From Blastococcus aggregatus (lineage in GTDB: Bacteria > Actinomycetota > Actinomycetes > Mycobacteriales > Geodermatophilaceae): 64,000 nt of DNA. Of the stretch, positions 52,584 through 61,786 are shown piece after piece (position 1 is the first letter of the stretch; the number at the start of each line of letters is the position of its first letter). The stretch spans positions 186,001-250,000 of the forward strand of contig NZ_OBQI01000005.1 in the NCBI RefSeq assembly GCF_900221005.1, read 5' to 3'. Made by a program: the position numbers and the translations under genes. The notes under the pieces are model-generated. The model saw only the letters and a program-made list of their open reading frames with translations. It had not been told where the DNA came from and did not search any database.

Positions 52584-55500
52584 GTGAGTTCCCCCTCGGC
52601 CACCGGCCCGTTCGCCGCGATGCCCCCGCAGGTCGACCTGCCGGCGCTGGAACAGCAGATCCTGCAGCGCTGGGAGGCCGACAAGGTCTTCGCGCGGACC
52701 ATGGAACGCACCGCGGGGTCGCCGCAGTGGAACGTCTACGAGGGCCCGCCCACGGCCAACGGCCGCCCGGGCACCCACCACATCGAGGCGCGGGCGTTCA
52801 AGGACGTCTTCCCCCGCTTCAAGACCATGCAGGGCTGGCACGTCCCGCGCCGCGCCGGCTGGGACTGCCACGGCCTGCCGGTCGAGATCGCCGTCGAGCA
52901 GGAGCTCGGCTTCGCGGGCAAGCCCGACATCGAGCGCTACGGCATCGCCGAGTTCAACGCGAAGTGCCGGGAGTCGGTCGAGCGGCACGTCGACTCGTTC
53001 TCCGAGCTCACCCGCCGCATGGGCTACTGGGTCGACATGTCCACCGCCTACTGGACGATGGACACCAGCTACATCCAGAGCGTGTGGTGGTCGCTCAAGC
53101 AGATCTTCGAGAAGGGCCTGCTGGTCGAGGACCACCGCGTCGCCCCGTACTGCCCGCGCTGCGGCACCGGCCTCTCCGACCACGAGGTGGCCCAGGGGTA
53201 CGAGTCGATCACCGACCCCTCGGTCTACGTGCGGCTGCCGGTCACCAGCGGCGAGTGGGCGGGGAAGGCCGACCTGCTGGTCTGGACGACGACGCCCTGG
53301 ACGCTGCCCAGCAACACCGCCGTCGCCGTGCACCCGGACGTCACGTACGTGGTCGTGCGCACGCAGCACGCGGGCGCCGAGGCGACCGTCGTCGTCGCGG
53401 AGCCGCTGCTGGACGCCGTCCTCGACCCGGACGCGCCCCGCGAGGTGCTGGCCCGCACGACCGGTCGCGACTGGGAGCGGGTGCACTACCAGCGCCCCTT
53501 CGAGCTGGTCGAGTTCCCCGAGGGCCCCGATGGCCGCCCGGTGGAGGCCCACTACGTGGTGCTCGCCGACTACGTGACCACCGAGGACGGCACCGGCCTG
53601 GTGCACCAGTCGCCCGCGTTCGGCGCCGAGGACCTCGCGGTCTGCCGCGGCTACGGGCTGCCCGTCGTGGTGCCGATCGACGCCTCCGGCCACTTCCTGC
53701 CCGAGATCCCGCTGGTGGGCGGCCACTTCTTCAAGGCCGCCGACGCCGCCCTGGTCGAGGACCTGCAGGCCCGGGGAGTGCTGTGGCGCGAGCACCGGTT
53801 CGAGCACAGCTATCCGCACTGCTGGCGCTGCCACACGCCGCTGATGTACTACGCGCAGCCGTCCTGGTACATCCGGACCAGCCAGATCAAGGACCAGCTG
53901 CTCGCCGAGAACGAGAAGACGAACTGGTACCCCGACAGCATCAAGACCGGCCGCTACGGCGACTGGCTGAACAACAACGTCGACTGGGCGCTGTCCCGTG
54001 ACCGGTACTGGGGCACTCCCCTGCCGATCTGGCGCAACGACGCCGACCCGGCCCGGATGGTCGCCGTCGGCTCGCTGGCCGAGCTCTCCGAGCTGACCGG
54101 CCGCGACCTGGCCGACCTCGACCCGCACCGGCCGTTCATCGACGACGTCACCTTCACGCTGCCCGGCGAGGAGGGCACCTACCGGCGGGTCCGGCAGGTC
54201 ATCGACGCCTGGTACGACTCGGGGTCGATGCCGTTCGCCCAGTGGGGCGCGCCGCACCGCAACCAGGAGCAGTTCGAGGCCGCCTACCCGGCGCAGTTCA
54301 TCTGCGAGGCGATCGACCAGACCCGCGGCTGGTTCTACACGCTGATGGCCGTCGGCACGCTGGTGTTCGAGCAGAGCTCCTACGAGAACGTGCTGTGCCT
54401 GGGCCACATCCTGGCCGAGGACGGCCGCAAGATGAGCAAGCACCTGGGCAACATCCTCGAGCCGATCCCGCTCATGGACCGGCACGGCGCCGACGCCGTG
54501 CGCTGGTTCATGCTGGCCGGCGGCTCGCCGTGGTCGGCCCGCCGCGTCGGCCACGAGACGCTGTCCGAGGTCGTCCGCAAGGTGCTGCTGACCTACTGGA
54601 ACACCGCGAGCTTCTTCACCCTGTACGCCGAGGCCAACGGCTGGGATCCATCGGCGACGCCGGCGCCGGCGCGCGCCGAGCGCCCGCTGCTGGACCGCTG
54701 GGCGCTGGCCCGGCTGGCGGCGGTGACCCAGGAGGTCACCGACGCGATGGAGGACTTCGACACCCAGGGCGCCGGCCGGCTGCTGGCCGGCTTCGTCGAC
54801 GACCTGTCGAACTGGTACGTCCGGCGCTCCCGGCGGCGCTTCTGGGAGGGCGACCCCGCCGCCCTCGCCACGCTGCACGAGGTGCTCGACGGGCTCACCC
54901 GGCTGATGGCGCCGTTCACGCCGTTCGTCACCGAGGAGGTCTGGAACCGCGCCGTCGTCCCGGGTCTCGTGGGGCCGGCGGCCGACCGCGCCGTCGACTC
55001 GGTGCACCTGGCCTCCTGGCCGACCGTCGACGAGGAGGCGCGGGACGACGCTCTCGTCGCCCAGGTCGACCTCGTCCGCCGGCTCGTGGAGCTCGGCCGC
55101 TCGGCGCGCACGTCGGCGAAGGTGCGCACCCGGCAGCCGCTGGCCCGCGCCCTGGTCGCGGCCCCCGCGTGGTCCACGCTCCCCCGTGACCTCGTCGCCG
55201 AGGTGGCCGACGAGCTCAACGTCGTGGAGCTCGCCGACATCTCGGCGACCGACGGGTCCCTGGTCGACGTCAGCCTCAAGGTGGACTTCCGTGCGGTCGG
55301 CCGCCGCCTCGGCAAGCAGGTGCAGGCGGTGGCCCAGGCCGTCGCCGCGGCCGACCCGGCCGAGCTCACCGCCGCCTACCGGGCCGGCACCGCGACCGTC
55401 GATGTCGACGGCGCGCCGGTCACGCTCGCCGAGGGCGACCTGATCGTCACCGAGACCCCGCGCGAGGGCTGGACCGTGGCCAGCGGCGGCGGGCTCACCG

Positions 55501-55784
55501 TGGCCCTGGACCTCACCCTCACCCCCGAGCTCGAGCGGGCCGGGCTGTTCCGCGAGGTCGTCCGGCTGGTGCAGGAGGCGCGCAAGAACGCCGGCCTGGA
55601 GGTCAGCGACCGGATCGAGCTCTCCTGGGTGGCCGAGGGCGCGGTCGCCGAGGCGCTCGAGGAGCACGCCGACCAGCTGGCCGCGGAGGTGCTCGCCGTG
55701 CGCGTGCAGGCCGGCGCCGGGAACGGCGGCGAGGGGATCGAGGGCCCCGAGGGCTCCCGGTTCTGGGTGGTCCGCGCGGGCTAG
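52584..55784 (+). CDS. ileS: Isoleucyl-tRNA synthetase, type 2 with GxHH signature
   Basis: 1066 aa; charges tRNA-Ile and edits valine. Seen: Rossmann domain starting NVYEGPPTANGRPGTHHIEARAFKD, where the class I HxGH motif is replaced by G63-T64-H65-H66. Next come GWDCHGLPVEIAVE, Zn-type CPRCGTGLSDHE, the CP1 editing domain (TTTPWTLPSNTAVAVHP), KMSK loop K616-M617-S618-K619 followed by His, and an anticodon-binding domain with SNWYVRRSRRRFW. Type 2 (eukaryote-like) IleRS are commonly mupirocin tolerant. Start GTG at 52584. No T-box leader fits in the 76-bp upstream gap. Confidence 0.94.
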   Translation: MSSPSATGPFAAMPPQVDLPALEQQILQRWEADKVFARTMERTAGSPQWNVYEGPPTANGRPGTHHIEARAFKDVFPRFKTMQGWHVPRRAGWDCHGLPVEIAVEQELGFAGKPDIERYGIAEFNAKCRESVERHVDSFSELTRRMGYWVDMSTAYWTMDTSYIQSVWWSLKQIFEKGLLVEDHRVAPYCPRCGTGLSDHEVAQGYESITDPSVYVRLPVTSGEWAGKADLLVWTTTPWTLPSNTAVAVHPDVTYVVVRTQHAGAEATVVVAEPLLDAVLDPDAPREVLARTTGRDWERVHYQRPFELVEFPEGPDGRPVEAHYVVLADYVTTEDGTGLVHQSPAFGAEDLAVCRGYGLPVVVPIDASGHFLPEIPLVGGHFFKAADAALVEDLQARGVLWREHRFEHSYPHCWRCHTPLMYYAQPSWYIRTSQIKDQLLAENEKTNWYPDSIKTGRYGDWLNNNVDWALSRDRYWGTPLPIWRNDADPARMVAVGSLAELSELTGRDLADLDPHRPFIDDVTFTLPGEEGTYRRVRQVIDAWYDSGSMPFAQWGAPHRNQEQFEAAYPAQFICEAIDQTRGWFYTLMAVGTLVFEQSSYENVLCLGHILAEDGRKMSKHLGNILEPIPLMDRHGADAVRWFMLAGGSPWSARRVGHETLSEVVRKVLLTYWNTASFFTLYAEANGWDPSATPAPARAERPLLDRWALARLAAVTQEVTDAMEDFDTQGAGRLLAGFVDDLSNWYVRRSRRRFWEGDPAALATLHEVLDGLTRLMAPFTPFVTEEVWNRAVVPGLVGPAADRAVDSVHLASWPTVDEEARDDALVAQVDLVRRLVELGRSARTSAKVRTRQPLARALVAAPAWSTLPRDLVAEVADELNVVELADISATDGSLVDVSLKVDFRAVGRRLGKQVQAVAQAVAAADPAELTAAYRAGTATVDVDGAPVTLAEGDLIVTETPREGWTVASGGGLTVALDLTLTPELERAGLFREVVRLVQEARKNAGLEVSDRIELSWVAEGAVAEALEEHADQLAAEVLAVRVQAGAGNGGEGIEGPEGSRFWVVRAG

Positions 55785-56503
55785 TTCTCCGAGGCCGTCC
55801 GCTTCGCGCGGACCCGGTCGGCGAGGGTCGCGTCCGGCCGGCAGGTGCCGCACGGGGTGAACCCGTCGGACTTGGCCTCGTCGACCGGGAGGGGGATCGT
55901 GTCCCGGCCGGCGAGGTGCCGGCACCTGGCGACGTGGTACCGCGGGTGCTCGTCGACGACCAGCACCTCGTCGGTCAGGTCGACGACGAGGAGCAGGTCG
56001 GTCACCTCGACCTCCTCGACCGGGGGCTCCCCCGCCTCCGCGGCCTGGCCGGCGGACGACGGGGCGCCGTCGCCGATGCCCGGTGTCGCCGTCGCCGCGG
56101 CGGCAGGAACGGCCGCGTCCTCGGCGTGCGTCCGGCCGACCACGGCGTGCCGGCCGGTGCCGGGCCCCTCCTCCGCGGACGGCGTCCGGGCGACGACAGC
56201 ACCGGCCGGAGCCGATGTCGATGTCGAGCCGGACGCGTGCGCCGGCGCGGAAGCGGGCGCGGACGCGACGGCGGGCGCCGCGACGGGCGCGGACGCAGCC
56301 GCGGGCGCGGACGCAGCCGCGGGCGCGGACGCAGCCGCGGGCGCCGTGGGCGCGCTCATCCGCCGCCGGGCGAGGAACAGCAGGACGGCGGCGACGACGC
56401 ACGCGCCGACGCACGCCCAGTAGAAGGTCGTGACCCCGGTGAGCACACCGGCCACGAACAGTCCCAGACCTCCGAGCACCAACAATCCGGCCGCGACGAT
56501 CAC
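55781..56503 (-). CDS. Membrane protein with Ala/Pro repeats and C-terminal Cys/His motif
   Basis: 240 aa. Two N-terminal helices (1-45), then a long low-complexity stretch with SAPAAA repeats. The conserved end is HPRYHVARCRHLAGRDTIPL...SDGFTPCGTCRPD. The H-x5-C...PCGTC pattern suggests a small metal site like Ada-type zinc modules; this is a guess. Leaderless GTG with TAGAGT 7 nt upstream. Its stop and the ileS stop share the four bases CTAG. Confidence 0.6.
   Translation of the reverse strand: MIVAAGLLVLGGLGLFVAGVLTGVTTFYWACVGACVVAAVLLFLARRRMSAPTAPAAASAPAAASAPAAASAPVAAPAVASAPASAPAHASGSTSTSAPAGAVVARTPSAEEGPGTGRHAVVGRTHAEDAAVPAAAATATPGIGDGAPSSAGQAAEAGEPPVEEVEVTDLLLVVDLTDEVLVVDEHPRYHVARCRHLAGRDTIPLPVDEAKSDGFTPCGTCRPDATLADRVRAKRTASEN
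56291..56344. repeat. Three tandem 18-bp repeats inside the Ala/Pro-rich gene
   Basis: Perfect copies of GGACGCAGCCGCGGGCGC at 56291, 56309 and 56327, coding SAPAAA units on the minus strand; likely length-variable between strains. Confidence 0.85.
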
Positions 56504-56510
56504 GCCCAGG

Positions 56511-56516
56511 ACTCTA
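56511..56516 (-). promoter_or_regulatory. -10 box TAGAGT of the Ala/Pro-rich membrane gene
   Basis: TANNNT box 7 nt from the GTG at 56503. Confidence 0.55.
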
Positions 56517-56559
56517 GGGGCACCGCCCCGGCATCGCGCTCGCCGCGCTCACCGGACGC

Positions 56560-56596
56560 GACAGGGCCCCCGGACCGATGGTCCGAGGGCCCTGTC
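56560..56596 (-). terminator. Terminator hairpin after wag31
   Basis: 16-bp stem with one mismatch, 56560-56575 against 56581-56596, loop CGATG. It closes the division cluster transcript about 95 bp after the wag31 stop. Confidence 0.75.
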
Positions 56597-56613
56597 GTGG
56601 CCTGGGATCAGGC

Positions 56614-56700
56614 GGGGCTGTCGTCAGGCGGAGTGCTCTGCCTGACTCCGCGCCTCGCTCGTTCCTCGCTGCGATGCTCCCGGGGCTGTCGTCAGGCGGA
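56614..56700. repeat. 19-bp direct repeat flanking the second dispersed repeat
   Basis: GGGGCTGTCGTCAGGCGGA at 56614-56632 and 56682-56700. The downstream copy includes the wag31 stop codon, so the segment between looks like a duplication or insertion at the 3' end of wag31. Confidence 0.75.
56654..56679. repeat. Dispersed 26-bp intergenic repeat, copy 2
   Basis: Identical to 18978-19003 and in the same orientation, again just after the stop codon of a minus-strand gene. Confidence 0.8.
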
Positions 56701-57420
56701 AGCGTGCTGGTTCTGCCGCGCGTTCGTCGCCGGCTCCGCCGAGCCGCGGCTGTCGAGGTCGCGGAGGTGCGACTCGAGGTAGGAGCGCAGCCGGGTGCGG
56801 TACTCGCGCTCGAAGGTGCGCAGCTCCTCGATCTTGCGCTCGAGGCTGCTCCGCTTCTCCTCGAGGCTGCCCATCGCCTCGACGTGCCGGCGCTCGGCGT
56901 CCTGGTCGAGGGCCGCGGCCTTGGCCCGGGCCTCGCGCTCCAGGGTCTCCGCCCGGGTGCGCGCGTCGCCGATCATCGAGTCGGCGCGGTGCTTGGCCTC
57001 GGTGACCATCTGCTCGCTCTTGGTGCGAGCGTCGGTCATCAGCCGCTCGCTGTTGGTCTTCGCGCCGCTGAGCATCTGCTCGGCCTGCGTCTTGGCCTCG
57101 TTGACGTAGCGGTCGGCCGTCTCGGTGGCCAGGGCGAGCATCCGGGAGGCCCGGGCGCTGTCGTCCTGCTGCGGCTGCACCGGGGGCGCGGCCGCCACCG
57201 GGGCGGGCGCCGGGGCCGGGGCCTCGGGGCGCTCCTCGGCGCGGGCCTGGACGCGGCTGCCGGCGCCGGAGCGCAGCTCGTTGTTCTCCTCGATGAGGCG
57301 GGCCAGCTCGGCCTCCACCACGTCGAGGAAGGCGTCGACCTCGTCCTCGTCGTAGCCCCGCTTGCCGATGGGCGGCTTCTTGAAGACGACGTTGTGCACG
57401 TCGGCAGGCGTGAGTGGCAT
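56692..57420 (-). CDS. wag31: DivIVA/Wag31 polar growth protein
   Basis: 242 aa. Seen: N-terminal membrane-binding DivIVA domain [34 protein letters not shown] Pro/Ala linker follows (about 60-85), then a long coiled coil with heptad-rich [29 protein letters not shown] to the end. It gathers at poles and directs tip wall growth in actinobacteria. Leaderless ATG at 57420 with TAAGGT 6 nt upstream. Last gene of the division cluster. Confidence 0.94.
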   Translation of the reverse strand: MPLTPADVHNVVFKKPPIGKRGYDEDEVDAFLDVVEAELARLIEENNELRSGAGSRVQARAEERPEAPAPAPAPVAAAPPVQPQQDDSARASRMLALATETADRYVNEAKTQAEQMLSGAKTNSERLMTDARTKSEQMVTEAKHRADSMIGDARTRAETLEREARAKAAALDQDAERRHVEAMGSLEEKRSSLERKIEELRTFEREYRTRLRSYLESHLRDLDSRGSAEPATNARQNQHASA

Positions 57421-57426
57421 CAGGTC

Positions 57427-57432
57427 ACCTTA
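57427..57432 (-). promoter_or_regulatory. -10 box TAAGGT of wag31
   Basis: TANNNT box 6 nt before the ATG, no Shine-Dalgarno. Confidence 0.6.
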
Positions 57433-57520
57433 GAGGTACGGCGGGACTGGAGGGCTGCGGACGGCTGGTGGAGGACCGCGTCGATCGTCCGGCCGTGCAG
57501 CCCGGGCATCGTCGAGGACA

Positions 57521-57811
57521 TTAGCGCGCCAGACCGCCGACGATCCCACGGAGGATGACCACGCCGATGAGGACCACCATGAAACCGAGGTCCAGCCGGA
57601 TGGTTCCCAGGTTCAGCGGCGGGATCACGCGGCGCACGGCCTTGAGCGGAGGGTCGGTGGTGCTGTAGACGAGCTCGAGGCCGGCCGCGACGACACCCGC
57701 GGGACGCCAGCTCCGGGCCAGCACCATCACCCAGTCGACCACGAACCGCGCGAAGAGCAGCACGAGGAAGACGGTCAGGACCACGTAGACGATCAACCAG
57801 AGAAGTGCCAC
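57521..57811 (-). CDS. YggT family membrane protein
   Basis: 96 aa, two hydrophobic hairpins. Seen: ALLWLIVYVVLTVFLVLLFARFVVDWV, TDPPLKAVRRVIPPLNLGTIRLDLGFMVVLIGVVIL, the family core. Located between sepF and wag31 as in most actinobacteria. Precise role is unknown, though the family is linked to envelope or division. Confidence 0.9.
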   Translation of the reverse strand: MALLWLIVYVVLTVFLVLLFARFVVDWVMVLARSWRPAGVVAAGLELVYSTTDPPLKAVRRVIPPLNLGTIRLDLGFMVVLIGVVILRGIVGGLAR

Positions 57812-57881
57812 GGTCCTCGTTCATCCAGGGCACGAGTCGTGCCGCCGTCATGGGGCGCGCGGGCGGGTGCCTGCGCGTGCC

Positions 57882-58568
57882 TCAGGACTGGTTGAAGAAC
57901 CCGCCCTCGCGGATCCGCGCCTTGTCCTCGGCCGTCACGTCGACGTTCTGCGGGCTGAGCAGGAACACCTTCGCCGTGACGCGCTCGATACTACCGCGCA
58001 GCCCGAACGACAGGCCCGCGGCGAAGTCGACGAGCCGCTTCGCGTCGGCGTCGTCCATCTCGGTCAGGTTCATGATGACCGGCATCCCGTCGCGGAACCG
58101 CTCCCCGATCACGCGCGCCTCGTTGTAGGTGCGCGGGTGCAGGGTGGTGATCCGGTACGGCTGCGGCGCGGGCACGGGCGCCGGCTCGGGCACGACGTCG
58201 GCGACCGGCTCGCGGACGGCCAGGCCGGCAGCGCCGACGGGGCCGCTGCTCATGGCACTGATCCGGGAGCCACCGCCCCCGCCGACCGACGGCGCCAGCC
58301 CGAGAGGGCGGGCCGGGGCGACACGGCGGACGTTCAGCGGCTCCGGAGCGGCGCGCACCGGCGCCGGCTCCGCGGGCTCCTCGTCGGCGTACCCGGCCGG
58401 GTAGTCGCCGTCCGGGTAGTCGTCGTACCGGCCCTCGTCGTACCGCGAGTACCGGCGGTCCGCATCGGGATGGTCGGACTGCCGGGCGTCGTACCGGCCG
58501 TACCCGCGGGCGTCGTCGTCCTCGACGAGCCCCAGGTAGATCCCCATCCTCCGCATGGCTCCAGCCAT
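57882..58568 (-). CDS. sepF: Cell division protein SepF
   Basis: 228 aa. Amphipathic N-terminal membrane anchor ([15 protein letters not shown]), acidic Tyr/Asp/Arg-rich linker, and a C-terminal SepF core (about 140-228): [56 protein letters not shown]...[11 protein letters not shown]. It ties FtsZ filaments to the membrane; the FtsZ tail here ends DIPEFLKQ, the expected partner. ATG at 58568 with GGGGGAGG upstream. Confidence 0.93.
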   Translation of the reverse strand: MAGAMRRMGIYLGLVEDDDARGYGRYDARQSDHPDADRRYSRYDEGRYDDYPDGDYPAGYADEEPAEPAPVRAAPEPLNVRRVAPARPLGLAPSVGGGGGSRISAMSSGPVGAAGLAVREPVADVVPEPAPVPAPQPYRITTLHPRTYNEARVIGERFRDGMPVIMNLTEMDDADAKRLVDFAAGLSFGLRGSIERVTAKVFLLSPQNVDVTAEDKARIREGGFFNQS

Positions 58569-58626
58569 CGGACCTCCCCCTCTGCCAGCGTGCTCAGCGT
58601 GCACGTTCGACGACCGTCGACGGGAG

Positions 58627-59373
58627 TCACTCCGGGGCTCCGGAGGCCCCTGGGACTGGTGTGACTCGTGTGTCTTGAGGGGAGATTAGGGGCCGGCTGC
58701 CGAACAGCGCGGTTCCGACACGCACGATCGTCGCGCCCGCAGCGACCGCCTCCTCGAGGTCCCCGCTCATGCCCGCGGAGAGCTCGACGGCCTCCGGGTG
58801 GTCGACCCGCACGCGAGCGGCCAGTTCGGCCAGGCGGGCGAACGCCGGACCGGGCTCCTCCCCGCGTGGCGCGACCGCCATGAGCCCGCGCAGCCGGATG
58901 CCGGGCAGGACCGCGACGTCGTCGGCCAGGCCGGGCACGTCCGCGGGAGCCGCTCCCCCGCGGCCGCCCAGCTCGCCCTCCGGGCCGCCGAGGTCCACCT
59001 GGAGCAGGACGTCCACCGGGCGCTGCGCGGCCTCTCCGGCCCGGCTCAGGGCCTGCGCGAGCGGTGTGCGGTCGACGGAGTGGACGACGGCACCCAGCCG
59101 CGCCACGGCGGCCGCCTTGTTCCGTTGGAGCTGGCCGATGAAGTGCCAGCGCAGCGGCAGGTCCGCGAGCTCGCCCGCCTTGCCGATCAGCTCCTGCGCC
59201 CGGTTCTCGCCGAAGTCGGCCTGGCCCAGCGCGGCCAGGGCCCGGACGTCCGCAGCCGGCCAGGTCTTGCTGACGGCGAGCAGCGCGACCGTCGCCGGAT
59301 CCCGTCCGGCGGCGCGGGCGGCCGCCTCGATCCGGGCCCGCACGGCGCGGAGCCGCTGCTCGAGGCCGGTCAT
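58627..59373 (-). CDS. PLP homeostasis protein, YggS/PLPBP family
   Basis: 248-aa alanine-racemase-like single-domain PLP carrier. Seen: PLP lysine Lys36 in [97 protein letters not shown]. No second racemase domain. The GTG overlaps the pgeF stop. Confidence 0.93.
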   Translation of the reverse strand: MTGLEQRLRAVRARIEAAARAAGRDPATVALLAVSKTWPAADVRALAALGQADFGENRAQELIGKAGELADLPLRWHFIGQLQRNKAAAVARLGAVVHSVDRTPLAQALSRAGEAAQRPVDVLLQVDLGGPEGELGGRGGAAPADVPGLADDVAVLPGIRLRGLMAVAPRGEEPGPAFARLAELAARVRVDHPEAVELSAGMSGDLEEAVAAGATIVRVGTALFGSRPLISPQDTRVTPVPGASGAPE

Positions 59374-60107
59374 GCCGGATCGAGCCAGACCAGCCCGGCC
59401 TGCCGCCCGGTGACGCCGTCACGGCGGTGGGAGAACAGCTGCCGGTCCTCCACGGTGCACCGCGGGTCGTGCACGACCTCGGTCACGCCGGCGCGGGCCA
59501 GCGTCTCGGCCAGCCCGGTGCGCAGGTCGAGGCCCGGGGTGCCCCGCCGGGTGCGCACGGCAGCCGCCGGGGCGACGGCGGCGACCTCGGCCTGCATCGC
59601 CTCGGGCACCTCGTAGCAGGCGCCGCACACGGCCGGCCCCAGCAGCGCGGTGACGTGGCGGGCCCGGGCGCCCAGGCTGGCCATGGCCGAGAGGGTGGCG
59701 GGCAGCACCCCCCGCCGCACGCCCTCGCGACCGGCGTGCACCGCGGCGACCACCCCGGCCACCGGATCGGCGAGCAGCACGGGCACGCAGTCGGCCACGA
59801 GGACGCAGAGGACGAGGCCCGGCGTGGTGGTGACGACGGCGTCGGTCCCGGGTAGCGGCCCGTCCTGCGGGCCCTCCACGATCGCGACCTGCGTGCCGTG
59901 CACCTGGTCCATCCAGACCAGCCGGTCCTCGCCGACAGCGAGCTCGCGGGCCACGCGCGTCCGGTTGGCGGCGACCGCGGCGGGGTCGTCGCCGACATGG
60001 GTGCCGAGGTTGAAGGAGTCGTAGGGCGGCAACGAACGACCGCCCCGTCGGTCGGTGACGACCCGGCGGGGTCGCACCGACGACGAGGCGGTCGGTGGAG
60101 TACTCAT
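59370..60107 (-). CDS. pgeF: Peptidoglycan editing factor PgeF (laccase domain)
   Basis: 245 aa. Seen: SFNLGTHVGDDPAAVAANR, VWMDQVHGTQV, VLVADCVPVLLADP, VAAVHAGREGVRRGV, GPAVCGACYEVPE and C-terminal FSHRRDGVTGRQAGLVWL. Conserved Cys and His bind zinc. Family work shows removal of wrong serine-containing muropeptide precursors, in keeping with its place after ftsZ; older names call it laccase or purine nucleosidase. Leaderless ATG. Confidence 0.92.
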   Translation of the reverse strand: MSTPPTASSSVRPRRVVTDRRGGRSLPPYDSFNLGTHVGDDPAAVAANRTRVARELAVGEDRLVWMDQVHGTQVAIVEGPQDGPLPGTDAVVTTTPGLVLCVLVADCVPVLLADPVAGVVAAVHAGREGVRRGVLPATLSAMASLGARARHVTALLGPAVCGACYEVPEAMQAEVAAVAPAAAVRTRRGTPGLDLRTGLAETLARAGVTEVVHDPRCTVEDRQLFSHRRDGVTGRQAGLVWLDPA

Positions 60108-60114
60108 CGGCTCG

Positions 60115-60120
60115 ACCTTA
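60115..60120 (-). promoter_or_regulatory. -10 box TAAGGT of pgeF
   Basis: TANNNT box 7 nt before the pgeF ATG, an internal promoter after ftsZ. Confidence 0.55.
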
Positions 60121-60148
60121 CGGCCGCGCCGACCTCCTGCTCGCGGAG

Positions 60149-61420
60149 CTACTGCTTCAGGAACTCGGGGATGTCCAGCTCTTCCTCGAAGTCCTCGTTC
60201 GACAGCGGCCGACGACCGTTGATCGCGCTCGGGATCGGCGGCAGCGGCGGCACGGTGATGCCGCCGCCCTGCGCCGGCGCCGGGCGGGCTGCCGGAGCCT
60301 GCGCCGGCGGAGCCGGCGCGAGCCGCTCGCCGGAGCCCTGCGGCGCCGGAGCGGTGACCGGGGCCATCGGGGTCATCGCGGGTCGGCGGTGCGGCGACAG
60401 CCCGCTGGGCACCGATCCGTTGGACTGGCTCCCGGGGACCGTGGCGGCCGCGCCGTCCTTGCGCACGTTGGGCTTGCCGCTGTCGAAGCCGGCGGCGATC
60501 ACGGTCACCCGCACCTCGTCACCCAGGGCGTCGTCGATGACGGCGCCGAAGATGATGTTGGCGTCCGGGTGCGCGGCGTCGGAGACCAGCGACGCGGCCT
60601 CGTTGATCTCGAACAGTCCGAGGTCGGAGCCACCGGAGATCGACAGCAGGACGCCGTGGGCGCCCTCCATCGAGGCCTCCAGCAGCGGGCTGGCGATCGC
60701 CTGCTCGGCGGCGAGCAGCGCGCGGTTGTCACCGCGGGCGCTGCCGATGCCCATGAGCGCAGACCCGGCCCCCGACATCACCGACTTGACGTCGGCGAAG
60801 TCCAGGTTGATCAGGCCGGGCGTGGTGATCAGGTCCGTGATGCCCTGGACACCGGACAGCAGCACCTGGTCGGCGGTGCGGAAGGCGTCCATCACGCTGA
60901 CGTTCCGGTCGCCGAGCTGGAGCAGCCGGTCGTTCGGGATCACGATGAGCGTGTCGCACTCGTTGCGCAGCTCCTCGATGCCCGACTCGGCCTGCACCGC
61001 GCGCCGCTTGCCCTCGAAGGCGAACGGGCGGGTGACCACACCGATGGTCAGCGCGCCGAGCTTGCGCGCGATCGACGCGACGACGGGTGCGCCACCGGTA
61101 CCGGTGCCGCCGCCCTCGCCGGCCGTCACGAAGACCATGTCGGCCCCCTTGAGGACCTCCTCGATCTCCTCGCGGTGGTCCTCGGCGGCCTGCCGGCCCA
61201 CGTCGGGCTGGGCGCCGGCGCCGAGACCTCGCGTGAGCTCGCGACCGACGTCGAGCTTGACGTCGGCGTCGCTCATCAGCAGGGCCTGGGCGTCGGTGTT
61301 GATCGCGATGAACTCGACCCCCTTGAGGCCGACTTCGATCATGCGATTGACCGCGTTCACCCCGCCGCCGCCGATGCCGACGACCTTGATGACCGCTAGA
61401 TAGTTGTGCGGAGGTGTCAT
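60149..61420 (-). CDS. ftsZ: Cell division GTPase FtsZ
   Basis: 423 aa tubulin-like protein forming the Z ring. Seen: [19 protein letters not shown] loop GGGTGTG at 103-109, [12 protein letters not shown]7 synergy loop region [13 protein letters not shown], then C-terminal Pro/Ala/Gln linker (about 320-410) and conserved tail DIPEFLKQ that binds SepF/FtsW-type partners. SD GGGGAG before ATG. A long regulatory region precedes it. Confidence 0.97.
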   Translation of the reverse strand: MTPPHNYLAVIKVVGIGGGGVNAVNRMIEVGLKGVEFIAINTDAQALLMSDADVKLDVGRELTRGLGAGAQPDVGRQAAEDHREEIEEVLKGADMVFVTAGEGGGTGTGGAPVVASIARKLGALTIGVVTRPFAFEGKRRAVQAESGIEELRNECDTLIVIPNDRLLQLGDRNVSVMDAFRTADQVLLSGVQGITDLITTPGLINLDFADVKSVMSGAGSALMGIGSARGDNRALLAAEQAIASPLLEASMEGAHGVLLSISGGSDLGLFEINEAASLVSDAAHPDANIIFGAVIDDALGDEVRVTVIAAGFDSGKPNVRKDGAAATVPGSQSNGSVPSGLSPHRRPAMTPMAPVTAPAPQGSGERLAPAPPAQAPAARPAPAQGGGITVPPLPPIPSAINGRRPLSNEDFEEELDIPEFLKQ

Positions 61421-61786
61421 GCGGCGCTCCCCAACTGGACCCTCATCCTCAAGTTCAGCCTTACAGTTATGTCAACCAGGTCGACGTGGATGAAGCTAGG
61501 TGGGGGTCGAGAGCCGCTACAAGCACCCCGTCCGGCTCGGCGTGTCGGTAGGGCGGAACACGACCGACCACTCGCGACTCATCGATCACATGTGCACCAC
61601 TGATCGTGACGACTCGCCCCCGATTCGTCTCATCCCGAGGTGCAGACTCCCGCCGATCCCAGGAATCACATCCGCGACATTTGTTTCTGCCGCCGGGCGT
61701 GTCGCGACGGTCGGCGTGTCGCCCCGGAGGGCCGGTCCCAGCCGTGCGGAGGCACCCGGCGACCGTCCGCTACGGCCCGGACCGGC
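61421..61786. other. 366-bp ftsQ-ftsZ intergenic region
   Basis: Notably less GC-rich than the coding DNA around it. On the minus strand it holds TTGACA (61470-61475) within TTGACATAACTGTAAGGCTG, a block I recall as conserved upstream of actinobacterial ftsZ. Also present: an 8-bp palindrome CACATGTG near 61587 and a run AAACAAATG. Several ftsZ promoters are expected here; no protein is convincing. Confidence 0.6.
61470..61475 (-). promoter_or_regulatory. -35-like TTGACA of an ftsZ promoter
   Basis: Perfect TTGACA about 50 nt upstream of the ftsZ ATG; the matching -10 is unclear (weak GAGGAT at 19-bp spacing, or TAAGGCT acting in another way). Confidence 0.45.
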
